Source of the DNA: Methylibium rhizosphaerae
GTDB taxonomy: Bacteria; Pseudomonadota; Gammaproteobacteria; Burkholderiales; Burkholderiaceae_C
Assembly (NCBI RefSeq): GCF_006386545.1
Contig: NZ_SWAR01000044.1
Coordinates: 1-42,186, forward strand
Direction of reading: 5' to 3'
DNA: 42,186 nt
The translations under genes and the position numbers were made by a program. How positions within the stretch are numbered: position 1 is the first letter of the stretch; the number at the start of each line of letters is the position of its first letter. Of the stretch, positions 15,412 through 22,646 are shown piece after piece. Under the pieces are notes generated by a model, which saw only the letters and a list, made by a program, of their open reading frames with translations, did not search any database and was not told the origin of the DNA.

Positions 15412-15487
15412 TGGTGGCTCGGGGCGGAATCGAACCACCGACACGCGGATTTTCAATCCGCTGCTCTACCAACTGAGCTACCGAGCC
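15412..15487 (-). tRNA. tRNA-Phe (GAA), attachment site of the element
   Basis: The minus strand folds as a full tRNA. The acceptor 5' GGCTCGG pairs with CCGAGCC followed by an encoded CCA. The D-arm has AGCTCAGTTGGTAGAGC. The anticodon arm is GCGGA-TTGAAAA-TCCGC with anticodon GAA. The T-arm has GGTTCGATTCC. The length is 76 bases, usual for tRNA-Phe. Its 5' end is 17 bases after the stop of the response-regulator gene, so the two may share a transcript. Its 3' part is probably the att core, since the integrase lies just beyond it. The tRNA is intact, as expected when the element replaces the downstream end with an identical copy. Confidence 0.97.
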
Positions 15488-15504
15488 AAGAGCCCGAAAG
15501 TATA

Positions 15505-16200
15505 TCAGTTTCCGCCGGCTCTTTTGCCGCGGGTGAGGTCCACGCCCAATTGCTTGAGCTTTCGGTACAGGTGGGTCCGCTCCAGACCGGTCTTTTCGGC
15601 CACGCGGGTCATGCTGCCGTTCTCGCGGGCGAGGTGGAACTCGAAGTACGCCTTCTCGAAGGCGTCGCGCGCTTCTCGCAGCGGACGGTCGAGCTCGAAG
15701 CTCTGTTCGGCCTGCGGGCCGAGGGACAGCGGCATCATCGCGACGACCGCGCTGCTGTTGCCCGTCATGGCCGCTTCGACGGTGAGTTCGCGTTCGCTCG
15801 GGCTGCGAAGCGCGGGGGCCACGACAGTGCGGGCGGTGGGTTTGGCCAGGCCTTGCTCCACGGCACGCAGCAGCTTCTGCAGGGTGATGGGCTTTTCCAG
15901 GAAGGCCATGGCGCCGTACTTGGTAGCTTCGACGGCGGTGTCGATGGTGCCGTGGCCGGACATCATGATGACCGGCATGGTGAGCTGCGCGGCAGCGCCC
16001 CACTCCTTGAGCAGCGTGATGCCGTCGACGTCGGGCATCCAGATGTCGAGCAGCACGAGGTCGGGGCGTTCGCGTTCGCGGAAGGCGCGCGCCTGCGCCG
16101 CGTTCTCGGCCAGTTCGACGCTGTGCCCCTCGTCGGTCAGGATTTCGGACAGCAGGGCGCGTATGCCCAGTTCGTCGTCGACTACAAGGATGGTGGCCAT
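15505..16200 (-). CDS. NtrX-like response regulator without AAA+ domain
   Basis: A 231-residue response regulator. The receiver domain fills about 1-120, with acidic residues in VVDDE, phospho-acceptor Asp in VLLDIWMPDVDG near residue 52, and Lys in FLEKPIT. A linker of about 60 residues follows. The C-terminus is a Fis-type helix-turn-helix, SMTRVAEKTGLERTHLYRKLKQLGVDL, at about 195-221. True NtrX has a sigma-54 AAA+ domain between these two, and it is absent here. The protein therefore probably cannot open sigma-54 promoters and acts as a simple repressor or activator. The kinase gene ends 5 bases upstream, so the two form a two-component operon. In proteobacteria NtrYX affects nitrogen and redox responses; the role here is inferred. 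Confidence 0.9.
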   Translation of the reverse strand: MATILVVDDELGIRALLSEILTDEGHSVELAENAAQARAFRERERPDLVLLDIWMPDVDGITLLKEWGAAAQLTMPVIMMSGHGTIDTAVEATKYGAMAFLEKPITLQKLLRAVEQGLAKPTARTVVAPALRSPSERELTVEAAMTGNSSAVVAMMPLSLGPQAEQSFELDRPLREARDAFEKAYFEFHLARENGSMTRVAEKTGLERTHLYRKLKQLGVDLTRGKRAGGN

Positions 16201-16205
16201 GGATC

Positions 16206-18521
16206 TCAGTGAGCGCCGATGTCGGCTGCGGCATTGCCTGCGTCCACCCGTTCTTGGGGCGCGAGCTTCGAAAATGATATCGAAACTTGCGCCCCCCCGG
16301 CCGCCCCCTCCGGGCGGTCGAGTGCAGGAAGGTTGGACAGTCGCACTCGCGCGGCATGTTCGTCCGCGATCTTCTTCACCACCGCAAGCCCGAGCCCGGT
16401 GCCCTTGCTCTTGGTGGTGACGTAGGGTTCGAAGGCCCGCTTGAGCACCTTTTCAGAGAAGCCGGGGCCGTTGTCCACCACCTTCAGCCGCACGGTGCGC
16501 AGCGCGCCGTGCTCGTTGCGGACTGATTCGCTGACCACGCGCACGCGGCCATCGGGGCGGTCAGCCACGGCGTCGAGTGCGTTCTGCACCAGGTTGTGGA
16601 TCACCTGCCGCAGCTGCGTCGCGTCACCCATGATGTGGGACAGCCCGCTCTCGCACTCGGCCACCAGGTGCCCGCTTTCGATGGCCGCGCCATACAGCGC
16701 GAGCACTTCATGCACCACTGCGTTGAGGTCGATCGGCCTCAGCTCGGCCGCCGGCAGGCGTGCGTAGTCGCGAAACTCGTTGACCAGCTGCTTCATCGCC
16801 TGCACCTGGGTGACGATGGTGCCCACCGACTTGGCCAGCACCTGCTGGTCGGTCGCCTCGAGCTTGGCTTCCAGCTTGTGCTGCAGCCGCTCGGCCGACA
16901 GCTGGATCGGCGTGAGCGGGTTCTTGATCTCGTGCGCCAGGCGCCGCGCCACTTCGCCCCAGGCTTCCGAACGCTGCGCCGACACGAGCTCGGTGATGTC
17001 GTCGAACACCAGCAGGCGCTCGCCGTGCGGCAGCACCGCGCCGCGCGCCAGCAGCGTGATGGTGTCCTCGTGGCCGGGCAGCGACTTGAGGTCGAAGGAC
17101 TCCTGCCAGTGGTCGCGTTCGCCCGCCTCGGGGCCGCTGGCATGCAGCTCGAAACGCTGCTCCACCGCCGCCGCGAACTCCTCGAGTCCGCGCACCGAAG
17201 CCATCGTCTGCCCCCGGTAGGCCGACAGCGGCAGCTTGAGGATGCGCGTGGCGCCGGGGTTCACCGTGTCGATGTGTCCGTCGGGGTTGAACACGATCAC
17301 GCCGGCCGTCAGGTTGTCGAGAATGGTCTGCAGGTTGGTGCGGGCCGCCTCCAGCTCGAACACGCTGCGCTCCACCTGCGCCCGCGCCTCCGCGAGCTGC
17401 TGCGTCATGTCGGCGAAGCTGCGGGTGAGGCCGCCGAGTTCGTCGCGCGAGCTGAACACCTGCGTGGGCCGCAGGTCGCCGCGCGCCACCTGGCGCACGC
17501 CTTCGGCCAGCAGCAGGAGCGGGCGCGCCAGCTGATGGCCCAGCGTGGCAGCCAGCAGCACCGCGCCGAACACGGCAAGGATCAGCGTGAGCGTGAGCGT
17601 GCCGATGTACATCTTGCGAAGGCCCTCGCGCGCCAGCGCACGCTGCTGGTACTCGCGGTAGGCGGCCTGCACCGCCAGGGCATTGGCGGCCAGCTGCGAT
17701 GGCAGCAGCTGCGTCACCAGCAGGTAGCGGTCCTGGCTGCTGCTCAGGCTGAGACTGGAGGTGGGCACCCAGGCCAGCGCACGGATGCGCGGCGGGCTGC
17801 GCATGGCCGAGGTCACCACGCCGGCGGTCACGTCGTCGTCGAGGCCCTCGAGCGCGGCCACCACGCGGCCGCTGCGTGCCTGGCGCAGCTGCGCGGTGGT
17901 CGGCCGGTCGGCCGCCATGGCCCCCACCAGCGCCGGCCCGCGCACGGTTTCACCGGCCATCGCCAGCACCTGCCCGTTGTGGCCGAGCAATGCCACGTCC
18001 TGCGCCGACAGCTGCTCGCGCAGGCGCTCCAGCCCAAGCGGCTGGGCGCGTTCCGGCGCGTCGGCCACCCGCTCGGCAGCCACGCGCGTCTTGGTGGCGA
18101 GGTCGTTGACCAGGGTGTCGAGCGTTCCGCGGCCGAGGTTCAGGCCGGCATCCAATGCGCCTTCGACCTTCACGTCGAACCAGCTCTCGATGCTGCGCGA
18201 GACAAACTGGTAGCTCACCGTGTAGATCAGCAGGCCCGGCACGACACCCACGAAGGCGAAGATGCCCGCCAGCTTCATGAGCAGCCGGCTGCCGAACTTG
18301 CCCCGCAGCACGCGGGTGAACAGCCGCAGCGCGGCCAGCGCGATCACCAGCGCCAGCAGCGAGGCGATGACCACGTTGACCCAGAACAGCCACGCGTAGT
18401 GCTGCTCGTAGATCTGCCGGTTGTTGGTGGCCGCCGAAAGCAGGAAGGTCAGCACCAGGCCTGCGCCGGTGGTGGCCACCAGCGCAACGATCCAGGCCCA
18501 GCGTCTGGCTCTACTGCTCAT
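16206..18521 (-). CDS. NtrY-type sensor histidine kinase
   Basis: A membrane sensor kinase of 771 residues using the ATG at 18521, which begins SSRARRWAWIVALVATTGAG. An open frame to 18593 adds 24 unlikely residues. Three transmembrane helices lie in the first 120 residues and a fourth near 305-330. Between them is a periplasmic domain of about 180 residues, as in NtrY. After the membrane come a HAMP domain (ARPLLLLAEGVRQVARGDL), a PAS domain with ILDNLTAGVIVFNPDG, and the HisKA box RRLAHEIKNPLTP at about residue 520. The ATPase N and G boxes read LVQNALDAV and VVDNGPGFSEKVL, with GTGLGLAVVKKI after them. It probably phosphorylates the regulator encoded 5 bases downstream. Translation from the DUF4390 operon is likely continuous. 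Confidence 0.92.
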   Translation of the reverse strand: MSSRARRWAWIVALVATTGAGLVLTFLLSAATNNRQIYEQHYAWLFWVNVVIASLLALVIALAALRLFTRVLRGKFGSRLLMKLAGIFAFVGVVPGLLIYTVSYQFVSRSIESWFDVKVEGALDAGLNLGRGTLDTLVNDLATKTRVAAERVADAPERAQPLGLERLREQLSAQDVALLGHNGQVLAMAGETVRGPALVGAMAADRPTTAQLRQARSGRVVAALEGLDDDVTAGVVTSAMRSPPRIRALAWVPTSSLSLSSSQDRYLLVTQLLPSQLAANALAVQAAYREYQQRALAREGLRKMYIGTLTLTLILAVFGAVLLAATLGHQLARPLLLLAEGVRQVARGDLRPTQVFSSRDELGGLTRSFADMTQQLAEARAQVERSVFELEAARTNLQTILDNLTAGVIVFNPDGHIDTVNPGATRILKLPLSAYRGQTMASVRGLEEFAAAVEQRFELHASGPEAGERDHWQESFDLKSLPGHEDTITLLARGAVLPHGERLLVFDDITELVSAQRSEAWGEVARRLAHEIKNPLTPIQLSAERLQHKLEAKLEATDQQVLAKSVGTIVTQVQAMKQLVNEFRDYARLPAAELRPIDLNAVVHEVLALYGAAIESGHLVAECESGLSHIMGDATQLRQVIHNLVQNALDAVADRPDGRVRVVSESVRNEHGALRTVRLKVVDNGPGFSEKVLKRAFEPYVTTKSKGTGLGLAVVKKIADEHAARVRLSNLPALDRPEGAAGGAQVSISFSKLAPQERVDAGNAAADIGAH

Positions 18522-18599
18522 GAAAAGTGAAGGGTGACGGGCGTTGCCGCGGTGTGGTTCAAACGACCGGAAGCCGGTGTGCGCCGACAACAAACGGCG

Positions 18600-19202
18600 T
18601 CAGCGTACCGCGACTTCGGGCACCTGGAGCTTGCGTTCGACCGAAAGATCCCAGTCGGCCTGGCCGCCGACACCGATCTGCAGCGGACGCGGAAGCTGGG
18701 CGGTGTCGAGCCGGTAGCGGAATTCGAGGTAGTAGTTGTCGTCGCCCGCGGCCAGAGGGTCGGCGAGCCGCCAGCGCACGACGCGCTGCACAGCCGCCAG
18801 TGCTTCGGGCAGGCTTTCGTAGGTCTGGCTCAGGCTGCCGAAGCTCACCTTGTAGCGCCGCGTGAGCGGCTGGTAGGCCAGGCGCCAGCTGCGGCTGGCA
18901 TTGGCCACGCGCTTGTCGCGCCAGTACCAGCGGTAGCGGTAGAGGTCGGCCTCGGCAATGAAATGCAGCGGCACGCCCTTCTGCAGCGCGTCTTCGACGG
19001 CCTTGGTGAGCTCGAACCGCACCGTGAAGCTCAGCAGCACGCCTTCTTCGGTGCGCGAGGTTTCGATCAGCGGCAGGTCGACGTTGCCGGCGCGCGCCGG
19101 CGGCCCCCAGAGCATCAGGCAGACCAGGAGGCACCAGCCGGCCATCGCCAGCCTGGCCGCTGGTGGCCAGGAACTGCGCAGAACCTCGAGGCGACTGGTC
19201 AC
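18600..19202 (-). CDS. DUF4390 protein, probably exported
   Basis: A 200-residue protein of the DUF4390 family, which is regularly found between rsmB and the NtrY gene in Betaproteobacteria. A signal segment lies at about 17-38 (LAMAGWCLLVCLMLWGPPARA, cleaved after ARA), so the mature part is periplasmic. The rest is beta-rich, with DLYRYRWYWRDKRVANASRSW and YYLEFRYRLDTAQLPRPLQIG as family landmarks. The start is GTG, one base overlapping the rsmB stop (TAGTG). Its function is unknown. Its constant place next to a membrane sensor suggests an envelope role linked to NtrY, which is inference. Confidence 0.88.
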   Translation of the reverse strand: MTSRLEVLRSSWPPAARLAMAGWCLLVCLMLWGPPARAGNVDLPLIETSRTEEGVLLSFTVRFELTKAVEDALQKGVPLHFIAEADLYRYRWYWRDKRVANASRSWRLAYQPLTRRYKVSFGSLSQTYESLPEALAAVQRVVRWRLADPLAAGDDNYYLEFRYRLDTAQLPRPLQIGVGGQADWDLSVERKLQVPEVAVR

Positions 19203-20542
19203 TATTCTTTTCGGATGTTCGGCTGGGGGGCTGCGTCGGTCTTCGTGGCCTTTTCGAGGAGTGCGTAGTAGAACCCGTCGAGCGGCGCAGGCGGGGCGTA
19301 TGCCTGCGGGCCATTGTCAGGCACCGGCAGCAGGTGACCGGGCGAAGGCCGGGCGCCGGCGTCGGGTGCGCGTTGCAAAAAAGCGTCGATCTGGTGCTTG
19401 CCCTCGACAGGAAACACCGAACAGGTGCAGTACAGCAGCCGCCCGCCCGGCGCCAGCAGCGGCCACAGGGCATCGAGCAGTTGCGACTGGGTTTGCGCCA
19501 GGGCTGCCAGGTCGGCCTCACGCCGCAGCCAGCGCACGTCCGGGTGGCGGCGCACGATGCCGGAGGCGCTGCAAGGCGCGTCGAGCAGGATGGCATCGAA
19601 GGGCCTGCCGTCCCACCAGGAGGCCGGCTCGCGGGCGTCGGCCGCCTTCAGCTGCGCATGCAGGTGCAGGCGCTGCAAGGTCTCGTGCACCCGCTGCAGG
19701 CGCTGCTCGTCGGCATCGAGCGCCAGCACGTCCAGATCGGCCAGCTCCAGCAGGTGTGCGGTCTTGCCGCCGGGTGCGGCGCAGGCATCGAGCACCCGTG
19801 CGCCGGGCTTCAGGCCTGCGCCCAGGAGCAGCGGCGCGGCCAGCTGGGCGGCGCCGTCCTGCACCGAGACGGCACCTTCGGCAAAGCCGGGCAGCGCCTG
19901 CACCGGCACCGGCCGTGCGAGCACCACGGAGTGCGAACCGGCCTTGTCGGCCGCGATGCCGGCGTCGGCCAGGCGCTGCAGATAGCCCGTCGCGTCGCCC
20001 TGCCGGGCGTTGACCCGCAGCGTCATCGGCGGATGCTGGTTGGCGGCGGCAAGCAGGGCTTCGGCCTGGGCCGGCCAGTCCTTGCGCAGGCGCCTGACCC
20101 ACCACTGCGGGTGGTTCCAGCGTGCCACCGGGTCGCTGCCGGTGGCGGCCACCAGCGCGTCGCGTTCGCGCAGGAAGCGGCGCAGCACCGCGTTGACGAA
20201 GCCGGACTGGGCACGCGCGCGCCGCTTGGCCGCATCGACCGCCTGGTCGACCAGCGTGTGCGGCGCATAGGGCGCCTGCGCCTCGTCCCAGATCAGCGCG
20301 AGCGCGGTGAGCAGCAGCGCATCGAGCCAGGGCGCCGGCGGCTTGTTTGCGAGCTGCTGGCGCAGCGCCAAGGCACGGCCGAGCTGGCGCAGGGTCTGGA
20401 AGGCCAGCGCCTGCGTGCCGGGGCGCGCAGGCGCCGGGCAGGCGGCGAGCGCATCGTTGAGCGACCGGCCCGCGCGAACGGCCGCCACCGCATCGGCGGT
20501 GTGCGACAGCAGCTGGGCAAGAGGAAGGGCAGGTGTGTTCAC
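19202..20542 (-). CDS. rsmB: 16S rRNA (cytosine(967)-C(5))-methyltransferase
   Basis: RsmB methylates C967 of 16S rRNA using S-adenosylmethionine, in the cytoplasm. The 446-residue protein has an N-terminal NusB-like RNA-binding domain (about 1-140, with VDQAVDAAKRRARAQSGFVNAVLRRFLRE). A Rossmann methyltransferase domain follows. SAM motif I is LDACAAPGGKTAHLLE near 252-267. The two catalytic cysteines are in LLDAPCSASGIVRRHPD and LLYCTCSVFPVEGKHQ. The length is normal for the family. The start is GTG at 20542. It is the first gene of the operon rsmB, DUF4390, ntrY-like, ntrX-like, tRNA-Phe. In many Betaproteobacteria fmt or htpX lies upstream; here an unrelated divergent gene is found. Confidence 0.95.
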   Translation of the reverse strand: MNTPALPLAQLLSHTADAVAAVRAGRSLNDALAACPAPARPGTQALAFQTLRQLGRALALRQQLANKPPAPWLDALLLTALALIWDEAQAPYAPHTLVDQAVDAAKRRARAQSGFVNAVLRRFLRERDALVAATGSDPVARWNHPQWWVRRLRKDWPAQAEALLAAANQHPPMTLRVNARQGDATGYLQRLADAGIAADKAGSHSVVLARPVPVQALPGFAEGAVSVQDGAAQLAAPLLLGAGLKPGARVLDACAAPGGKTAHLLELADLDVLALDADEQRLQRVHETLQRLHLHAQLKAADAREPASWWDGRPFDAILLDAPCSASGIVRRHPDVRWLRREADLAALAQTQSQLLDALWPLLAPGGRLLYCTCSVFPVEGKHQIDAFLQRAPDAGARPSPGHLLPVPDNGPQAYAPPAPLDGFYYALLEKATKTDAAPQPNIRKE

Positions 20543-20715
20543 GAAGGCGCAGAGTCTATGCGCTCGCGTGCCCCACGCCCGCTGCGGAGGTCGGCAGGAC
20601 GAGCGCGTTCACGCAATGTGACTTTCGTTGCGCATCGGCGAGGGCCTTTCCCTCGAACAGGTGGATTCTTTTTCATCGTGCTCGCTCTAGACTGCTTGCC
20701 AAGGAGACTGCTGTC

Positions 20716-20934
20716 ATGAGCCTGAACGCCACCGTCGAATTCAACGTCCCGGCCACCGAGATCGACCTCATCGATCTGGCCGCCCGCGTCTCCGGCGTGA
20801 GCCGTTCCGAGTTCATGCTGCGTTCGGCGGCCGAGCGGGCGCAGGAGATCCTGCTCGACGGCCCGACGCAACGCGAAGCGCCCGAAACCGACAGCCATCT
20901 CGAACTGGTGGACGCGGCACGCATGGTCTGCTGA
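20716..20934 (+). CDS. DUF1778 antitoxin-like protein, no toxin partner
   Basis: A 72-residue protein of the DUF1778 (TacA-like) family, with an N-terminal ribbon-helix-helix. TVEFNVPATEIDLIDLAARVSGVSRSEFMLRSAAERAQEIL at about 6-46 is the DNA-binding and dimerisation part. In TacAT systems such proteins bind and repress their own operon and neutralise a GNAT acetyltransferase toxin. Here no GNAT gene follows. A strong terminator comes 22 bases after the stop, so it is monocistronic and orphan. The start has a good AAGGAG nine bases upstream. It lies divergent to rsmB. It may have become a stand-alone regulator. Confidence 0.85.
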   Translation: MSLNATVEFNVPATEIDLIDLAARVSGVSRSEFMLRSAAERAQEILLDGPTQREAPETDSHLELVDAARMVC

Positions 20935-20956
20935 CGCTGCGCCCTCCCCCCCTTCA

Positions 20957-20988
20957 GCGACAAGGCCCGCATCCGCGGGCCTTGTCGC
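20957..20988. terminator. Strong bidirectional terminator
   Basis: A perfect 14-bp stem, GCGACAAGGCCCGC with GCGGGCCTTGTCGC, around ATCC. It is followed by TTTG on the plus strand. It separates the DUF1778 gene from the convergent fccB gene and can serve both. Confidence 0.85.
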
Positions 20989-21011
20989 TTTGTGGCGTCA
21001 CTTCTTTCAAT

Positions 21012-22289
21012 TCAAGCCAGTGAATCCGCCCAGATGGTGCGTGCCCAGTTCCAGCCGTACACGCCTTCGAGTTCGCTCGGCGCGGCCGATACGCCGCCCG
21101 AGCCTGCCACCGGCTTGAAGGTCTTTTCCGCCGCCACGTACTCGTGCACGCTGGCCACGTGGATCACGTTCTTCGCGTCCACGAAGCTGTAGCAGGTGTT
21201 GGTGAGCATCGGGGCCGGGTTGATCTCCCAGCCGTTGAGCTCGGCCACGATGGCCGCGGCAGCGACCTTGGCATGGTTGTTGGCCATGTGGCCGCTCTTG
21301 GGCATGCCGGCGGCCAGCTGGATGGAGTCGCCCACCACATGGATGTCCTTGGCGACGGTGGACTCGAAGTTGAGCCAGTTCACGTGGCACCAGCGGGCAT
21401 TCGCATTGGCCAGCCCGGTCTGCACGGCAATGGCGCCGGCACGCATCGACGGCAGCACGTTCAGCACGTCGGCCCGCACGTCGGCCTGCACCTCGAACTT
21501 CACCGTGCGGCTGGCGCCGTCGACCGCCACCGCCTTGTGCTGCGGGCGGTATTCGATGATGCCGCCGTACTGCTCGGCCCAGACCTTCTTGAACAGCCCC
21601 GGCTTCGATGTGACGTCCGGGTTGGCATCGAACACCAGCACCTTGGAGCGCGGCTTGGCGGCCTTGAAGTAGGCCGCCACCTGGCAGGCGCGTTCATACG
21701 GCCCCGGCGGGCAGCGGTACGGCGCCTCGGGAATGGTGAGCGCATAGACGCCGCCATCCGGCATGGCCTCGAGCTGGCGGCGCAGCGCCACCGTCTCGGG
21801 CCCCGCCTTCCAGGCCTGCAGCACCGCACCGGAGGCCTGGGCGGCGGCGCTGCCCGGGATGCTGTCCCACATGAGCTCGATGCCCGGCGACAGCACCAGC
21901 TTGTCGTAGCCGATGGACGAACCCGAGGCGAGCACCGCCACCTTCCCGGCGGGGTCGATGCGTGCCACCGTGTCCTTCACGATGCGCACGCCGTGCGTCC
22001 TGCCCAGCGCGGTGTAGGGCGTGGTGATGTCGGCCAGCGTCTTGCTGCCGCCCAGCACCAGGTTCGACACCGGGCAGGACACGAAGGCATCGCCCGGCTC
22101 GACCAGCACCACGTCGATGCTGTAGCCCGACAGCAGCCGCACGTACTTGGCCGCGGTGGCGCCGCCGTAGCCGCCGCCCACCACCAGCACGCGTGCCTTC
22201 GACGGCACGCCCCCGGTGCTGGCACATCCGCCCACCAGGCCCATGGCCGCCAGTGCGGCCGAGGTCTTGAGCAGTTCGCGTCTTTGCAT
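21012..22289 (-). CDS. fccB: Flavocytochrome c sulfide dehydrogenase, flavoprotein subunit
   Basis: FccB oxidises sulfide in the periplasm and passes electrons to the cytochrome subunit. The 425-residue protein begins MQRRELLKTSAALAAMG. This is a twin-arginine signal, and LVGGC after it could also be a lipobox. The FAD-binding motif VLVVGGGYGGATAAKYV lies at about 34-50. PVSNLVLGG near 86 contains the region of the redox cysteine CPVSN. A further cysteine is in YRCPPGPYERA near 185. The C-terminal FCSD-type flavin domain ends in YGWNWARTIWADSL. The start at 22289 has GAGGAGG at good distance, and the longer open frame is a shadow of fccA. fccA lies 11 bases upstream. Together they suggest sulfide detoxification or sulfur-based respiration. 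Confidence 0.92.
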   Translation of the reverse strand: MQRRELLKTSAALAAMGLVGGCASTGGVPSKARVLVVGGGYGGATAAKYVRLLSGYSIDVVLVEPGDAFVSCPVSNLVLGGSKTLADITTPYTALGRTHGVRIVKDTVARIDPAGKVAVLASGSSIGYDKLVLSPGIELMWDSIPGSAAAQASGAVLQAWKAGPETVALRRQLEAMPDGGVYALTIPEAPYRCPPGPYERACQVAAYFKAAKPRSKVLVFDANPDVTSKPGLFKKVWAEQYGGIIEYRPQHKAVAVDGASRTVKFEVQADVRADVLNVLPSMRAGAIAVQTGLANANARWCHVNWLNFESTVAKDIHVVGDSIQLAAGMPKSGHMANNHAKVAAAAIVAELNGWEINPAPMLTNTCYSFVDAKNVIHVASVHEYVAAEKTFKPVAGSGGVSAAPSELEGVYGWNWARTIWADSLA

Positions 22290-22300
22290 GGCGGGCCTCC

Positions 22301-22621
22301 TCACTTCTTCTGGCCCGCGAAGTACGCGGCCAGCTGTTCGATCTGCGCGTCGCTGTAGCCCTTGGCGAGCTGGTGCATCACGGTGGCCTGGCGGGTGCCC
22401 GCCTTGAAGCCCTTCATCTGCTCGACGATGTAGCCCGCCGGCAGGCCCGCGAGGCCGGGCACCCCCGAACCCTCGACGGCACGGCCGTCGGTGCCGTGGC
22501 AGTTGGCGCAGGTGGCCGCCAGGCTGCGGGTGCGCAAGGCCGAGGCGTCCTGCGCCTGCGCGCCGGCCGACACGCACAGCAGGGCCGGCAGCGCCAGCCG
22601 GATCAGAACCGTGGTCCTCAT
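22301..22621 (-). CDS. fccA: Flavocytochrome c, single-heme cytochrome subunit
   Basis: A 106-residue periplasmic class I cytochrome c. The signal peptide is about 1-24 (ending AQAQ). One heme site, CANCH, is at 38-42, and Met82 (TVMHQLAKGYSD) or Met69 is a likely sixth ligand. FccA of phototrophs has two hemes; this one has only one. It is therefore of the short type found in many heterotrophic Betaproteobacteria. It would accept electrons from FccB, whose gene follows after 11 bases, and pass them to the respiratory chain. The start at 22621 has AAGGAGAT at normal distance. The longer open frame overlaps the upstream gene. Confidence 0.9.
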   Translation of the reverse strand: MRTTVLIRLALPALLCVSAGAQAQDASALRTRSLAATCANCHGTDGRAVEGSGVPGLAGLPAGYIVEQMKGFKAGTRQATVMHQLAKGYSDAQIEQLAAYFAGQKK

Positions 22622-22646
22622 GGCGATCTCCTTTCTTCTTCGTTCT

